DNA of 41,506 bases, taken from Bradyrhizobium sp. NAS96.2. GTDB taxonomy: Bacteria; Pseudomonadota; Alphaproteobacteria; Rhizobiales; Xanthobacteraceae. The position numbers and the translations under genes were made by a program. This document shows, piece after piece, positions 17,046 to 29,641 of this stretch (position 1 is its first letter; every line of letters begins with the position of its first letter). The stretch lies in assembly GCF_001908235.1 (NCBI RefSeq), contig NZ_LGHK01000143.1, forward strand, positions 1 through 41,506. The letters run 5' to 3'. The notes under the pieces are model-generated. The model was not told the DNA's origin, ran no database searches, and was given only the letters and a program-made list of their open reading frames with translations.

Positions 17046-18058
17046 TGAGCGAGGCTATCCCGGCAGAGACGGTTCTCGACGTGAAGAACCTGCAGACGGT
17101 GTTCTTCACCAATTCCGGCCTGTTCCGCGCGGTCGACGACGTCTCGTTCTCGGTCCGCCGTGGCGAGACCTTGGCGATCGTCGGCGAATCCGGCTGCGGC
17201 AAGAGCGTCAGCGCGCTCTCGATCATGCGCCTGGTGCCTGATCCGCCCGGCCGCATCGTCGGCGGCTCGGTGACGCTCGAGGGCACCGACCTCCTGAAGC
17301 TCGACGACGCCGCGATGCGCGATATCAGAGGCAACCGCATCTCCATGATCTTCCAGGAGCCGATGACCTCGCTCAATCCGGTGATGCGGATCGGCGATCA
17401 GATCATCGAGGCGGTGCGGCTGCATCAGAAGGTGAGCAGCAAGGAGGCCTGGAAGCAGGCCGTCGACATGCTGCGGCTGGTGCGTATCCCCGAACCTGAG
17501 CGCCGCGCGCAGGAATATCCGCACCAGCTCTCCGGCGGCATGCGCCAGCGCGCGATGATCGCGATGGCGCTGGCCTGCCGACCGGCGCTGCTGATCGCCG
17601 ACGAGCCGACCACCGCGCTCGACGTCACGATCCAGGCGCAGATCCTGGCCCTGATCGTCGATTTGCAGCAGCGGCTCGGCACCGGGCTGATCCTGATCAC
17701 CCATGACCTCGGCGTCGTCGCGCAGACCGCGCAGCGTGTGATCGTGATGTATGCCGGCAAGAAAGTCGAGGAAGCGACAGTTGAATCTTTGTTCGAGACG
17801 CCGCTGCATCCCTACACCCGCGGCCTGATGGCCTCGATCCCCGCGGTGCCTTCACCCGATGCGAAAGAGGACGTGCGGCTGGTCGAAATCCCCGGCATGG
17901 TGCCGTCGCTGACCAAATTGCCGCCCGGCTGCGCCTTCGCGCCGCGCTGCAAGCTCGCGGTCGACCGTTGCCGTCAGGAATATCCGCCGCTCGACGAGGT
18001 CAAGAGCAAGCACTGGGCGGCATGCTGGCGCGCCGGCGAGCTGGCGGAGGCATCATGA
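17045..18058 (+). CDS. ABC transporter ATP-binding protein (DppD/OppD type)
   Basis: A 337-residue cytoplasmic ATPase. Walker A is GESGCGKS, the Q-loop sits in IFQEPMTSLNP, the signature is LSGGMRQR, Walker B is LLIADEPTTALD, and the H-loop is LITHDLGVV. A C-terminal oligopeptide-transporter extension with the cysteine-rich GCAFAPRC motif is typical of the DppD subfamily and can bind an Fe-S cluster in some members. The ATG at 17045 overlaps the preceding stop by one base. It pairs with the next ATPase as a heterodimer. Confidence 0.95.
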   Translation: MSEAIPAETVLDVKNLQTVFFTNSGLFRAVDDVSFSVRRGETLAIVGESGCGKSVSALSIMRLVPDPPGRIVGGSVTLEGTDLLKLDDAAMRDIRGNRISMIFQEPMTSLNPVMRIGDQIIEAVRLHQKVSSKEAWKQAVDMLRLVRIPEPERRAQEYPHQLSGGMRQRAMIAMALACRPALLIADEPTTALDVTIQAQILALIVDLQQRLGTGLILITHDLGVVAQTAQRVIVMYAGKKVEEATVESLFETPLHPYTRGLMASIPAVPSPDAKEDVRLVEIPGMVPSLTKLPPGCAFAPRCKLAVDRCRQEYPPLDEVKSKHWAACWRAGELAEAS

Positions 18059-19047
18059 CTGAGCAGCGCCCGCTCCTCGAGGTCACTGACCTGGTCAAGC
18101 ACTACGCGGTGCGCGGCGGCGTACTGCGCCGGCAGGTCGGCACCGTGCACGCGGTCGACGGCGTCAGCTTTGCGCTCGGCGCCGGCGAGACGCTCGGCCT
18201 GGTCGGCGAATCCGGCTGCGGCAAGTCGACGGTGGCGCGCACCGTGCTGCGGCTGGTCGAGCCGACCAGCGGCGCCATCAAGCTCGACGGCGAGGACATC
18301 GCGTCGCTCAGCAAGACGGCGCTGCGGCCGTACCGTCGCTCGATGCAGATCGTGTTCCAGGATCCGTTCGCCTCGCTCAACCCGCGCATGACGGCCGGCA
18401 ACATCGTCGGCGAGCCGTTGACTGTGCACAGCATCGCGACCGGTGCGAAGAAGCAGGAGCGCGTTGCAGAGCTGTTCCAGCAGGTCGGCCTCCGGCCCGA
18501 CCAGATGAAGAATTTCCCGCACCAGTTCTCCGGCGGCCAGCGCCAGCGCATCTGCATCGCGCGTGCGCTGTCGCTCGGACCACGGCTGATCGTCTGCGAC
18601 GAGCCGGTCTCCGCGCTCGACGTCTCGATCCAGGCGCAGGTGATCAATCTGTTGATCGACCTGCAGCGCAAGCAGAACTTCTCCTATTTGTTCATCGCGC
18701 ACGATCTCGCGGTCGTCGCCCATATCAGCCACCGCGTCGCCGTGATGTATCTCGGCCGCATTGTCGAGATCGCCGACAAGCACGAGTTGTTCGCCAACCC
18801 GCGCCATCCCTATACGCAGGCGCTGCTCGCCTCGGTGCCGATCGCCGACCCCAAGGCCAAGCGCACTGCGCCCTTGATCGACGGCGACGTACCAAGCCCG
18901 ATCAACCCGCCCTCCGGCTGCGCCTTCCACACCCGCTGCCGCTACGCGATCGATCGCTGCAAGACCGAACGCCCGGCGTTGCAGGCGGCCGGACCGGCGC
19001 ATCAGGTGGCGTGCTGGCTGAATGATGGGACGGGGCGGAGCGAGTAG
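18055..19047 (+). CDS. ABC transporter ATP-binding protein (DppF/OppF type)
   Basis: A 330-residue cytoplasmic ATPase completing the importer. Walker A is GESGCGKSTVAR, the Q-loop is VFQDPFASLNPRM, the signature is FSGGQRQR, Walker B is LIVCDEPVSALD, and the H-loop is FIAHDLAVV. The C-terminal GCAFHTRCRYAIDRC extension is the DppF hallmark. The ATG overlaps the previous stop by 4 nt (ATGA). A strong hairpin follows within a few bases of the stop. Confidence 0.95.
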   Translation: MTEQRPLLEVTDLVKHYAVRGGVLRRQVGTVHAVDGVSFALGAGETLGLVGESGCGKSTVARTVLRLVEPTSGAIKLDGEDIASLSKTALRPYRRSMQIVFQDPFASLNPRMTAGNIVGEPLTVHSIATGAKKQERVAELFQQVGLRPDQMKNFPHQFSGGQRQRICIARALSLGPRLIVCDEPVSALDVSIQAQVINLLIDLQRKQNFSYLFIAHDLAVVAHISHRVAVMYLGRIVEIADKHELFANPRHPYTQALLASVPIADPKAKRTAPLIDGDVPSPINPPSGCAFHTRCRYAIDRCKTERPALQAAGPAHQVACWLNDGTGRSE

Positions 19048-19049
19048 AG

Positions 19050-19079
19050 CCGTCGTCCCGGCTTGCGCCGGGACGACGG
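19050..19079. terminator. Perfect 13-bp hairpin between convergent genes
   Basis: CCGTCGTCCCGGC (19050-19062) pairs without mismatch to 19067-19079 around TTGC, followed on the plus strand by TCTTTAT. It lies between two gene ends only 35 nt apart (19047 on plus, 19083 on minus), so it can serve both as a terminator. Its core is also the GTCGTCCCGGC repeat seen elsewhere in the window. Confidence 0.75.
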
Positions 19080-19082
19080 TCT

Positions 19083-21058
<1,976 letters not shown>

Positions 21059-21062
<4 letters not shown>

Positions 21063-22687
21063 GGCCGCGCCACCGAGAACTGCATGCGCTGCGGAGTGCG
21101 CGCCTCCGCCTCCCGGCAGATCGAAAGCACCTCTGACAGCACCGTCCGCGTATCGCGCGGATCGATCACCCCGTCGTCGAGCACCCGCGCGCTGGTCGAG
21201 AACACGTCCATCTGACTGTCGAACACGCCAGTGATCTGCGCCTTCATCGCGTCCAGCTTCTCCTTCTCGATCGGCTTGCCGCGACGCGCTGCCGCCGCCT
21301 CGGTGACGATTGCCATGGTCTCGGCGGCTTGCTCGCCGCCCATCACGGCGGTCTTGGCGTTCGGCCAGGAGAAGCAGAAACGCGGATGGAAGCCGCGGCC
21401 GCACATGCCGTAATTGCCGGCGCCGAACGAGGCGCCGCAATACAGCGTGATCTGCGGCACCGTCGCCGAGGTCACCGCCTGGATCATCTTGGAGCCGTGC
21501 TTGATCATGCCGGCCTCTTCATAGGCCTTGCCCACCATGTAGCCGGTGGTGTTGTTCATATAGAGGATCGGCGTGCGCGACTGGCAACAAGCCTGGATGA
21601 AATGCGTCGCCTTGTTGGCGCCGGGCACATCGAGCGGCCCGTTGTTGGTGATGATGCCGATCGCTTGGCCCTGGATGCGGGCATGGCCGCAAATCGTCGC
21701 CGGGCCATAGTTGGCTCCGAGCTCGGTGAAGTCGGAATCGTCGATGAAGCGCGCGATCGCCTGGCGCATGTCGACCGGACGCTTGTGGTCCATCGGCATG
21801 ATGCCGAGCAAATCCTCGGCGTCGTAGCGCGGCGGCTTGAACGCGGCTGGTTCTGGGCTCGGCCGGTCCCGAGGGCGGTCCCAGGGCAGCTTGGCCATGA
21901 TCTCGCGTGCGATGCGCAGCGCGTCGCGGTCATCCTCGGCGAGATAATCGCCAAGACCTGAGATCTGGGTATGCATCTCCGCGCCGCCGAGCTCCTCCTC
22001 GGTCGCGATCTCGCCGGTGGCGGCCTTGAGCAAAGGCGGCCCGGCGAGGAACGCGCGGGTGCGGCCGCGCACCATCACGATGTAGTCGGAGAGGCCGGTC
22101 TGGTAGGCGCCGCCCGCGGTCGAGGAGCCGTGGGTGACGGTGACGACCGGAAGCCCGGCCGCCGACAGCCGCGCCAGGTTGCGGAAGATGTTGCCGCCAC
22201 GAACAAAATCCTCGACCCGGTAGCGCAGCAGATTGGCGCCGGCGCTTTCGACCAGCTGCACATAAGGCAGCTTGTTCTCAAGCGCGAGCTCCTGCACCCG
22301 CAGCGTCTTGTCGAGGCCGTAGGGTTGCAGCGCGCCGGCGTCGATGCCGGCATCATTGGCGCTGACCATGCAGCGGATGCCGGAGACGAAACCGATGCCG
22401 GCGACCAGTCCGCCGCCGGGCACGCTCTTGTCCGCATCAGCCACATCGAACATGTAGCCGGCGAGCGTCGACAATTCGAGGAATGGCGAGCCGGGATCGA
22501 GCACCAGCGCGACGCGCTCGCGCGGCAACAATTGCCCACGCTTGTGGAAGCGGTCCTTTGCTGCGGCCGACGCCGCACGGGTCCGCTCTTCCAACCCGCG
22601 CATCCGGGCGATCAGCGCCAGCATGCCGTCGCGATTGCCCTGAAAGCCGGCGCTACCGGTGGCGATGGTGTTCTCGATGATGGCCAC
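21059..22687 (-). CDS. Acyl-CoA carboxylase beta subunit (carboxyltransferase)
   Basis: A 542-residue carboxyltransferase of the MccB/AtuC group, the usual length for methylcrotonyl-CoA or geranyl-CoA carboxylase beta. Crotonase-fold marks include KRGQLLPRERV, GSSTAGGAYQTGLSDY (first CoA-binding oxyanion region), NNTTGYMVG and SFGAGNYGMCGRGF. The start is GTG at 22687, overlapping the upstream ligase stop by one base (TAGTG). It transfers the carboxyl group to a 3-methyl-branched enoyl-CoA in related enzymes. Which acyl group is used here depends on active-site residues I cannot assign by eye. Confidence 0.93.
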
Positions 22688-24285
22688 TACGCGCGCTCCA
22701 CAAAATACCCGCTGTATTGCTGCCGCAGCTCAACCTTGCGCAGCTTGCCGGTCGCGGTCATCGGCATCTCCTCGAGGATACGCACCAGCTTCGGCACCTG
22801 GAAGCCACCGAGATGCTTTCGGCAATGCGCCTCGATGCCGGCCTCGTCGGCGATCGCCCCGGGCTTCAGCTTGACGAAGGCGGAGACCGCCTCGCCCCAT
22901 TGCGGATGCGGCAGGCCGACCACGGCCGCGTTTTGCACCGCCGGATGCGCCAATAGCGTCTCCTCGATCTTGACGGACGCGACGTTCTCGCCGCCCGACT
23001 TGATCATGTCCTTCTTGCGGTCGAGGAACAGCACCTCGCCATTGGCGTCAATCAAAGCGAGATCGCCGGTATGGTGCCAGCCGAACTTGCGGGCCTCCTC
23101 GGTCGACTTCGGGTCCTTGTAATAGCCCATCATCACGTTGGGCCCGCGATGCACCAGCTCGCCGATCTCGCCGCGCGGCAAAAGCTTGCCGTTGTCGTCC
23201 ATGATCGCGGTCTCGTTGACGATCAGCGACTCGCCCCAGTAATTGCCGAAGCGATCGAGCTGCACCTCCGGGCGCGACATCGTGGTCGCCGGATACATCT
23301 CGGTCTGGCCGCTGGTCAGCACGAAGTTCGGGCACATGTCCGCCATCGCGCGTTCGAGCAGCGGCTTGCCCATCGGCGCCATGGTGTAGATGCAGCAACG
23401 CAGGCCCGACAAATCATATTCGCGCCGGCGCGGATGATCGAGGATCGCCTGGTACATCAGCGACAGGCCGACGAACACGGTAAGCTTGTCGCGGACGATG
23501 GCCTCCATGCAGACCACCGGATCGAAGCCGCGCATCAGCGCCATGCGGCCGCCGACCGAGAGATAGCTGAGCAGCAGCACATGGCCGGCGCAGTGGAACA
23601 ACGGCAACTGCCCGGTGATCCCGTCATCACGCGAGAGCTGCATCTCGATGCAGTTGCTCATCACGGCCATGACCACGGCGAGATGGCAATGCATCGCGCC
23701 CTTTGGCCGCGACGTCGTGCCCGAGGTGTAGATGATCATCGCGAGGTCGCGGTCGTTGATCTCGATCTCAGGCTCGATGTCGGATTGCCCGGCCAGCAGG
23801 CCGTTGAATTCCTGTAATCCGGTCTTCCCGGCATTGCCGGTCAGGTCGACCGCGATCGTCTGCATGCCACGCGCATCCAGCGCCGCGCGCCGATCGGCCT
23901 GGGCATGAAGATTGTCATCGATGATGGCAAAGCGGACCTCGGCATGGCCGAGGATGTAGTCCATGTCCGACGGCCCGAGCATGGTGTTGATCGGCACCCA
24001 GACCAGGCCGGCGCGGTGGATGCCGAACAGCGCTTTGACGAACTCGACCGAGTTGTTGCAGATGGTCGAGATCTTCTCGCCCGGCTTCAGCCCGCGCTGC
24101 ACGAGGTGGTTGGCGAAGCGATTGGCGTCGCGTTCGAGCTCGGTGAAGGTGACTTGCCGGTTGCCATCGGTCAGCGCGACGCGGTCGGGAAACCGCCGCG
24201 CGGCGCGCTTCAGGAGATCACCGATCGCGACCCGCCCGATGCGGCCCGGCCCGGTGACGCCGCCGGTTGCTGCGAGATTGTGCAT
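22687..24285 (-). CDS. AMP-forming acyl-CoA synthetase
   Basis: A 532-residue ANL-superfamily ligase. Motifs: P-loop IIYTSGTTSRPKGAMH, SGQTEMYP in place of the usual YG.TE, GDLALIDANGE, LDRKKDMIKSGGENV and C-terminal TATGKLRK. The ATG at 24285 is preceded by AGGAGA at a good distance; an in-frame ATG 18 nt upstream lacks one. It feeds the carboxylase pair, which it overlaps by one base, so it probably makes the CoA ester they or a dehydrogenase then act on. A palindromic repeat sits just upstream, between it and the BKACE gene. Confidence 0.93.
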   Translation of the reverse strand: MHNLAATGGVTGPGRIGRVAIGDLLKRAARRFPDRVALTDGNRQVTFTELERDANRFANHLVQRGLKPGEKISTICNNSVEFVKALFGIHRAGLVWVPINTMLGPSDMDYILGHAEVRFAIIDDNLHAQADRRAALDARGMQTIAVDLTGNAGKTGLQEFNGLLAGQSDIEPEIEINDRDLAMIIYTSGTTSRPKGAMHCHLAVVMAVMSNCIEMQLSRDDGITGQLPLFHCAGHVLLLSYLSVGGRMALMRGFDPVVCMEAIVRDKLTVFVGLSLMYQAILDHPRRREYDLSGLRCCIYTMAPMGKPLLERAMADMCPNFVLTSGQTEMYPATTMSRPEVQLDRFGNYWGESLIVNETAIMDDNGKLLPRGEIGELVHRGPNVMMGYYKDPKSTEEARKFGWHHTGDLALIDANGEVLFLDRKKDMIKSGGENVASVKIEETLLAHPAVQNAAVVGLPHPQWGEAVSAFVKLKPGAIADEAGIEAHCRKHLGGFQVPKLVRILEEMPMTATGKLRKVELRQQYSGYFVERA

Positions 24286-24303
24286 GTCTGGTTCTCCTCT
24301 CAA

Positions 24304-24390
24304 CCGTCATTGCGAGGAGCGAAGCGACGAAGCAATCCACTCTGTCTTCGAGTGGCAAGATGGATTGCTTCGCTACGCTCGCAATGACGG
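24304..24390. repeat. Palindromic repeat, CCGTCATTGCGAG family
   Basis: CCGTCATTGCGAG (24304-24316) is the exact inverse of 24378-24390, and inner GAAGCAATCCA pairs TGGATTGCTTC. A second copy lies at 38330-38413. It lies between the BKACE gene and the acyl-CoA ligase on the same strand. Confidence 0.9.
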
Positions 24391-24400
24391 CTGGCGTGAC

Positions 24401-25267
24401 CTAGTGTCTCGTCCCAAAGATCTGCCGCGCTTCGGCCGGGCTCGCGATCTCGCGGCCGGCACGCCGCGCACATGCCACCAGCTCTTCGACGAGCTGCCCG
24501 TTCGACGTCACCTTGGTGCCGTCGCCGAGATAGAACGTATCCTCAAGGCCGCTGCGCAGATGGCCGCCGAGATCGGCGGCGCGCTGGTGCAGCGGCCAGA
24601 TCTCGGCGCGGCCGATCGCGGTGACCTGCCAATGCGCCTCCTGCGCCTTCAGCTTCAAGAGGATTGGCAACAGTTCCGGATCGGCCGGCATGCCCGAGGC
24701 GACGCCCATGACGAAGTTGTATTCGAGCGGGCCGGAATACATGCCGGTCTGCCGGTACATGCCGACGCAGCGCACGATGCCGACGTCGAAGCATTCGAAT
24801 TCGGGAATCGTGCCGGCGACCTTCATCACGTCGAGATAATCCTGCACCTTCTCGACCGCGTTATCGAACATCATCGGCGGCCAGGCCCAGGTGTTGTCGG
24901 CCTTGACCTTGAGATAATTCAGCGAGCCGGCATTGCAGGCGGCGATCTCGGGCCTCGTCTCGCGCACGCAATCGAGCGCGCCCTGGTAGTTCGGGCCTGA
25001 CGTGCCGGTGGTGTGGTTGATGATCACGCCGGGGCAGGCCTCGCGGATCGCCTGCTGGATCTCCTTGCTGACGCCGACGTCCCATGACGGCAAGTGACCC
25101 TTGTTCGGTTCTTGCTGGCGCAGATGGATGTGCATGATGCTGGCGCCGGCGTTGAACGCGGCCTTGGCCTCGCGCGCCATCTGCTCCGGTGTCACCGGAA
25201 CGTTGTGCTGCTTCGGGTCGGTAAGCACGCCGTTCAGCGCGCAGGTGATGACGGCCTTGTCGCTCAT
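24401..25267 (-). CDS. BKACE-family beta-keto acid cleavage enzyme (DUF849)
   Basis: A 288-residue TIM-barrel enzyme. The ITCALNG N-terminus and the metal motif H46-x-H48 (MHIHLR) match 3-keto-5-aminohexanoate cleavage enzyme, where the zinc ligands are His46, His48 and a late Glu; E242 in GGHLRSGLED is the likely third ligand. Family members condense a beta-keto acid with acetyl-CoA to give acetoacetate and a new acyl-CoA. The ATG at 25267 gives the normal family N-terminus; the in-frame ATG at 25315 adds 16 residues the family lacks. It leads a minus-strand unit ending in the carboxylase genes. Confidence 0.9.
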   Translation of the reverse strand: MSDKAVITCALNGVLTDPKQHNVPVTPEQMAREAKAAFNAGASIMHIHLRQQEPNKGHLPSWDVGVSKEIQQAIREACPGVIINHTTGTSGPNYQGALDCVRETRPEIAACNAGSLNYLKVKADNTWAWPPMMFDNAVEKVQDYLDVMKVAGTIPEFECFDVGIVRCVGMYRQTGMYSGPLEYNFVMGVASGMPADPELLPILLKLKAQEAHWQVTAIGRAEIWPLHQRAADLGGHLRSGLEDTFYLGDGTKVTSNGQLVEELVACARRAGREIASPAEARQIFGTRH

Positions 25268-25344
25268 GGGTCTCTTGTCCGCTTTGCAGTGCACATGCGC
25301 TGCTGGTTTTCCCATGATGAGAAATTTGCCTTCGCGCCATCTTG

Positions 25345-25365
25345 CGTTGACTGGCTAAGTCAATG
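25345..25365. promoter_or_regulatory. Candidate operator palindrome between divergent genes
   Basis: TTGACT-GGCTA-AGTCAA (25347-25363) is a perfect 6-bp inverted repeat, extended imperfectly by GC on both sides. It lies in the 214-nt region between the divergent BKACE and LivJ-type genes. Its size and position suit a dimeric regulator. Confidence 0.4.
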
Positions 25366-25481
25366 CGCCCGCGCCGTAATTCGCCGCCAGCCGGTTAACA
25401 CAAGACGCCGCACGAACATGCCGCATAGGCTCTGCTGCAAGCAGAAGCGGCGCGACAAGCCGGCATCACGGGGAGGACGTC

Positions 25482-26705
25482 ATGGTCTCGATCAACCGGC
25501 GCAGATGGCTCACCGGCGCAACTGGCGCGGGGCTAGCCGCAGTCGCGGGCCTCCGGCCTTCGCTGGCCGAAGACACACCCGGGGTCACCGCCACCGAAAT
25601 CAGGATCGGCAGCACCACTTCGCTGAGCGGTCCGGTATCGGCGCTCGGCGTGCAGGCACGCTGCCAGGAAGCCTATTTCAGGATGCTGAACGAGCAGGGC
25701 GGCATCGCCGGCCGGCAGATCAAGTACATCTATTACGACGATGCGTTCAATCCCGCGAAGACGGTCGAGCAGGTGCGCCGCCTGATCGAAAGCGACAATG
25801 TCGCCTTCCTGTTCAACATGCTCGGCACCGCGCCGAATTCGGCCGTCGTCAAATACATCAATGCCGCCAAGGTGCCGCATCTGTTTCTGTCGGTGAACGG
25901 CGACAAATGGGGCGACTACAAGTCCTATCCCTGGACCATGGGCTTTGCGCCGAGCGCGCGGACCGAGGCGCAGGTGTTCGTCAAATATGCGCTGAGCCAG
26001 CACAAGGACGCGAAGATCGCGGTGCTCTACCAGAACGACGATCTCGGCAAGGATTTTGTCGCCGGCACCAAGGACGTGCTGGGCGAGCGGTTCGCGACAT
26101 CGGCCGTGGTCGCCTCGCACGAGGTCACCGATCCCACGATCGATTCCCAGATCGTCGCCTTGCGCGGCGCCAATCCGGACGTGCTGATCTCGGGCACAAC
26201 GGCAAAGTTCTGCGCGCAGTCGATCCGCAAGATCTATGAGCTCGGCTGGAAGCCGATGCATTTCATCGCCAGCGGCGCTGCGTCGCTGTCTTCGACCATC
26301 ATCCCTGTCGGCCTCGACAAGGCGCAAGGCACGATCTCATCGGCTTATATCAAGGACGTTGCCGATCCGGCCTGGGCCAATGACCAGGGCGTGAAGGATT
26401 TCCTCGCCTTCATGGAAAAATACTTCCCCGACGGCAATCCGAAGGAAGGCTACAACCTCTACGCCTATATGGTGGCGAACGTGCTCAAAATCGTGCTTGA
26501 GCAGTGCAAGGGCAATTTCAGCCGCGACAACATCATGGCGCAGGCGAACAATCTGAAAGACGTCTATGTCCCGACGCTGTTGCCCGGCATCAAGGTCAAC
26601 ACCAGCCCGACCAATCACCACCCGCTACAGCAGCTTCAGCTGCAGCGGATCGAAGGACCCGGCTGGCTGCGGTTCGGCGAAGTGATCCAGGGCGCGAATC
26701 TGTAG
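25482..26705 (+). CDS. LivJ-type ABC transporter substrate-binding protein 1
   Basis: A 407-residue periplasmic binding protein of the branched-chain amino acid/amide family (Peripla_BP_6). The N-terminus carries a twin-arginine-like sequence (NRRRWLTG, residues 5-12), a hydrophobic stretch and a likely cut after SLA (residue 29), so export could be by Tat. Family marks: IRIGSTTSLSGP, NEQGGIAGRQI, PAKTVEQVRRLI. GGGGAGGA precedes the ATG. No permease or ATPase gene is near, so it either lends its ligand to a transporter elsewhere or acts as a sensor. It is a clear paralogue of the protein at 32784-34004, with about half of positions alike by eye over the N-terminal domain. Confidence 0.92.
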   Translation: MVSINRRRWLTGATGAGLAAVAGLRPSLAEDTPGVTATEIRIGSTTSLSGPVSALGVQARCQEAYFRMLNEQGGIAGRQIKYIYYDDAFNPAKTVEQVRRLIESDNVAFLFNMLGTAPNSAVVKYINAAKVPHLFLSVNGDKWGDYKSYPWTMGFAPSARTEAQVFVKYALSQHKDAKIAVLYQNDDLGKDFVAGTKDVLGERFATSAVVASHEVTDPTIDSQIVALRGANPDVLISGTTAKFCAQSIRKIYELGWKPMHFIASGAASLSSTIIPVGLDKAQGTISSAYIKDVADPAWANDQGVKDFLAFMEKYFPDGNPKEGYNLYAYMVANVLKIVLEQCKGNFSRDNIMAQANNLKDVYVPTLLPGIKVNTSPTNHHPLQQLQLQRIEGPGWLRFGEVIQGANL

Positions 26706-26723
26706 CGGAGAAGAATCCCAGGT

Positions 26724-26860
26724 GTCGTCCCGGCCTAGTGCGCAATTGCGCACGGGAGCCGGGACCCATACCGCGTGATCTATCGATGGCTCGGGATGGC
26801 AGACACCTGCCGAAACAACAGGCTGCTGTGGTCATGGGTCCCGGCCTTCGCCGGGACGAC
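26724..26860. repeat. Composite palindromic repeat, GTCGTCCCGGC family
   Basis: GTCGTCCCGGC (26724-26734) is inverted at 26850-26860. Inside are a perfect 16-bp palindrome GTGCGCAATTGCGCAC (26738-26753) and a GTCCCGGC-CTTC-GCCGGGAC hairpin (26838-26857). It separates the convergent ends of the LivJ-type and AraC genes and may work as a bidirectional terminator, although no T run follows. Confidence 0.75.
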
Positions 26861-26866
26861 GGATGG

Positions 26867-27691
26867 TTACGTCAGCGCGCGCTCCTGCCCAGTCCGGTAG
26901 ATCGCAAGATCGCGCGAGCCGGAGAAGATCGCGCGCGGCTTCAAGCCATAGAAGCGGCGGATCGAGTGGCTGAAATGGGTGCTGTCGGGATAGCCGATAT
27001 CCTGCGCGAGATGCGCGAGGTTGATGTCCTGGTTGGCGAAATGCAGCAGATGCCGCGCGCGCTTCCAGGCGCGGAAGGAGCGGAACGAGATTCCGGTCTC
27101 CTCCTTGAACAGATGCAGGAAGCGCGACGGCGACAGCCCGGCCTCGGCGGCGCAGCCTGCCGCGGTCACCGGCTCGCCGGAGAACTGCCCGATGCGACCG
27201 ATCGCGCGCACGACGCGCGGATCGAGCACGCGCTGCGGCAGCGCGTCGCCGAAGCACATGGTGTCGAACTCGGCATTGGCGATCGCATCACGATGCTGCA
27301 TCTCGGCGAGCGTCGCATAGGCGTTGCGGATCCGGTTCGCGAACAAATGAGCGTCCGGCCCCTGCAGGCGGCGGGCGACCGCTTCCAGCGTGCCGTCGGG
27401 CACGCTCTCCGGCTCGATCGCAACGCAGATCGCAGAACGATATTCGCTGGTGATGGTGTGGCGCAGGTTCGGCATCGTCACCGCGAGCTCGCCATGGGAC
27501 TCGCGGCCCTCGCTGGTCGACAGATGCAAGCCGTCGCGGATCGCGACATAGACATGGAATGCGCCGGGGCAGCGTTCACGGGGGCGGCCGAGCAGCCCGG
27601 CATAGAACACCCGCTCCGGCGTGATCAGCATCCGGTGGCCGGACTGCTGCTGGCCGGACTTCTGGCACTTCGCGTCCACAATCGCGTCCAT
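26867..27691 (-). CDS. AraC-family transcriptional regulator
   Basis: A 274-residue regulator. The C-terminal DNA-binding region (about 175-260) has both helix-turn-helix units: AAEAGLSPSRFLHLFKEETG, and the second around LAQDIGYPDSTHFSHSIRRFYGLKP, with the family's D/S-THFS-F...G pattern. The N-terminal half is a ligand or effector domain with no recognised signature. GAGGAGGAA before ATG 27691 decides the start; the frame extends 57 nt upstream. It lies 116 nt downstream of the GST gene on the same strand. I infer it controls the nearby acyl-CoA genes, perhaps binding one of the palindromes in the divergent regions. Confidence 0.9.
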   Translation of the reverse strand: MDAIVDAKCQKSGQQQSGHRMLITPERVFYAGLLGRPRERCPGAFHVYVAIRDGLHLSTSEGRESHGELAVTMPNLRHTITSEYRSAICVAIEPESVPDGTLEAVARRLQGPDAHLFANRIRNAYATLAEMQHRDAIANAEFDTMCFGDALPQRVLDPRVVRAIGRIGQFSGEPVTAAGCAAEAGLSPSRFLHLFKEETGISFRSFRAWKRARHLLHFANQDINLAHLAQDIGYPDSTHFSHSIRRFYGLKPRAIFSGSRDLAIYRTGQERALT

Positions 27692-27807
27692 GGCGGTTCC
27701 TCCTCGCGCGGCTCTTTGGGCCGCTGCGGCGGAGCTACCATAGCGCAAATTCGCAAGCTGTCACCGACGTGCTGGATCAATTCCGGGACACATCGTCTCG
27801 GGCACGA

Positions 27808-28463
27808 TCAAGCCCGCGCCCGCGGCGCAACATTCTGTTCCAGCCCGGCTTTCTGCTCCGCCGCCACCGCACGCTTGTAACCGTCCCGCTGCTGCAGCCG
27901 CGCCCAATAGGCCGCGACATTCGGCCCGAAATCCTTGGCAAGGCCGATATTGCTGGCGAGCCGGAGCGCATAACCGTTGGCGATGTCGGCGGCGGTGAAG
28001 CGTTCCGCGCAGAGGAATTCAGACTTCGCGGCGGCGGCCTCGACTGCGCGCAGGCGGCCGAGGAACCATTTTGCATAGTCGCCGGAGACCTGCGGGTTAC
28101 GCCGCTCCTCCGGCTCGAGCTGGCTGTAGCGGAGCACCAATGTCTGCGGAAAGGTCAGCGTCGCATCGGAAAAGTACATCCAGTTCAGGAACGCGCCATA
28201 GGCCGGCTCGTCGACACCCACGATCAGCGGTGTCGGGCCATATTTGGTGCCGAGGTAATGGCAGATGCCGGAGGACTCCGTCATCTTGGTTTCGCCGTCG
28301 ACCATGAACGGGATGGTGCCGAGCGGATTGATGCCGAGATATTCCTTGGCGAACACGCGCGGCGGGAACGGCAGCATCTTCAGCTCATAGGGCAGCCCGA
28401 GCTCCTCCAGCATCCACAGCGGGCGGAACGAGCGCGCGGCGTCGCAGTGATAGAGCGTGATCA

Positions 28464-28464
<1 letters not shown>
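27808..28464 (-). CDS. Glutathione S-transferase family protein
   Basis: A 218-residue protein with the GST layout. The N-terminal thioredoxin fold (1-78) starts MITLYHCDAARSFRPLW, with S12 in the catalytic position region, cis-Pro52 in GTIPFMVDG, and the glutathione-contacting E63-S64 pair. The all-helical C-terminal domain includes FTAADIANGYAL (N-capping box). The ATG at 28464 overlaps the upstream acyl-CoA dehydrogenase stop by one base (TGATG), so the two are translated together. It may detoxify or isomerise a pathway intermediate; the substrate is unknown. Confidence 0.9.
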
Positions 28465-29630
<1,166 letters not shown>

Positions 29631-29641
29631 GGTTCTTACCT

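Noticed and set aside
21063..21440. 126-codon N-terminal extension of the carboxylase alpha subunit
   Set aside because: It is a shadow of the carboxyltransferase coding sequence; the ATG at 21062 overlaps that gene's stop and starts the biotin carboxylase domain directly.
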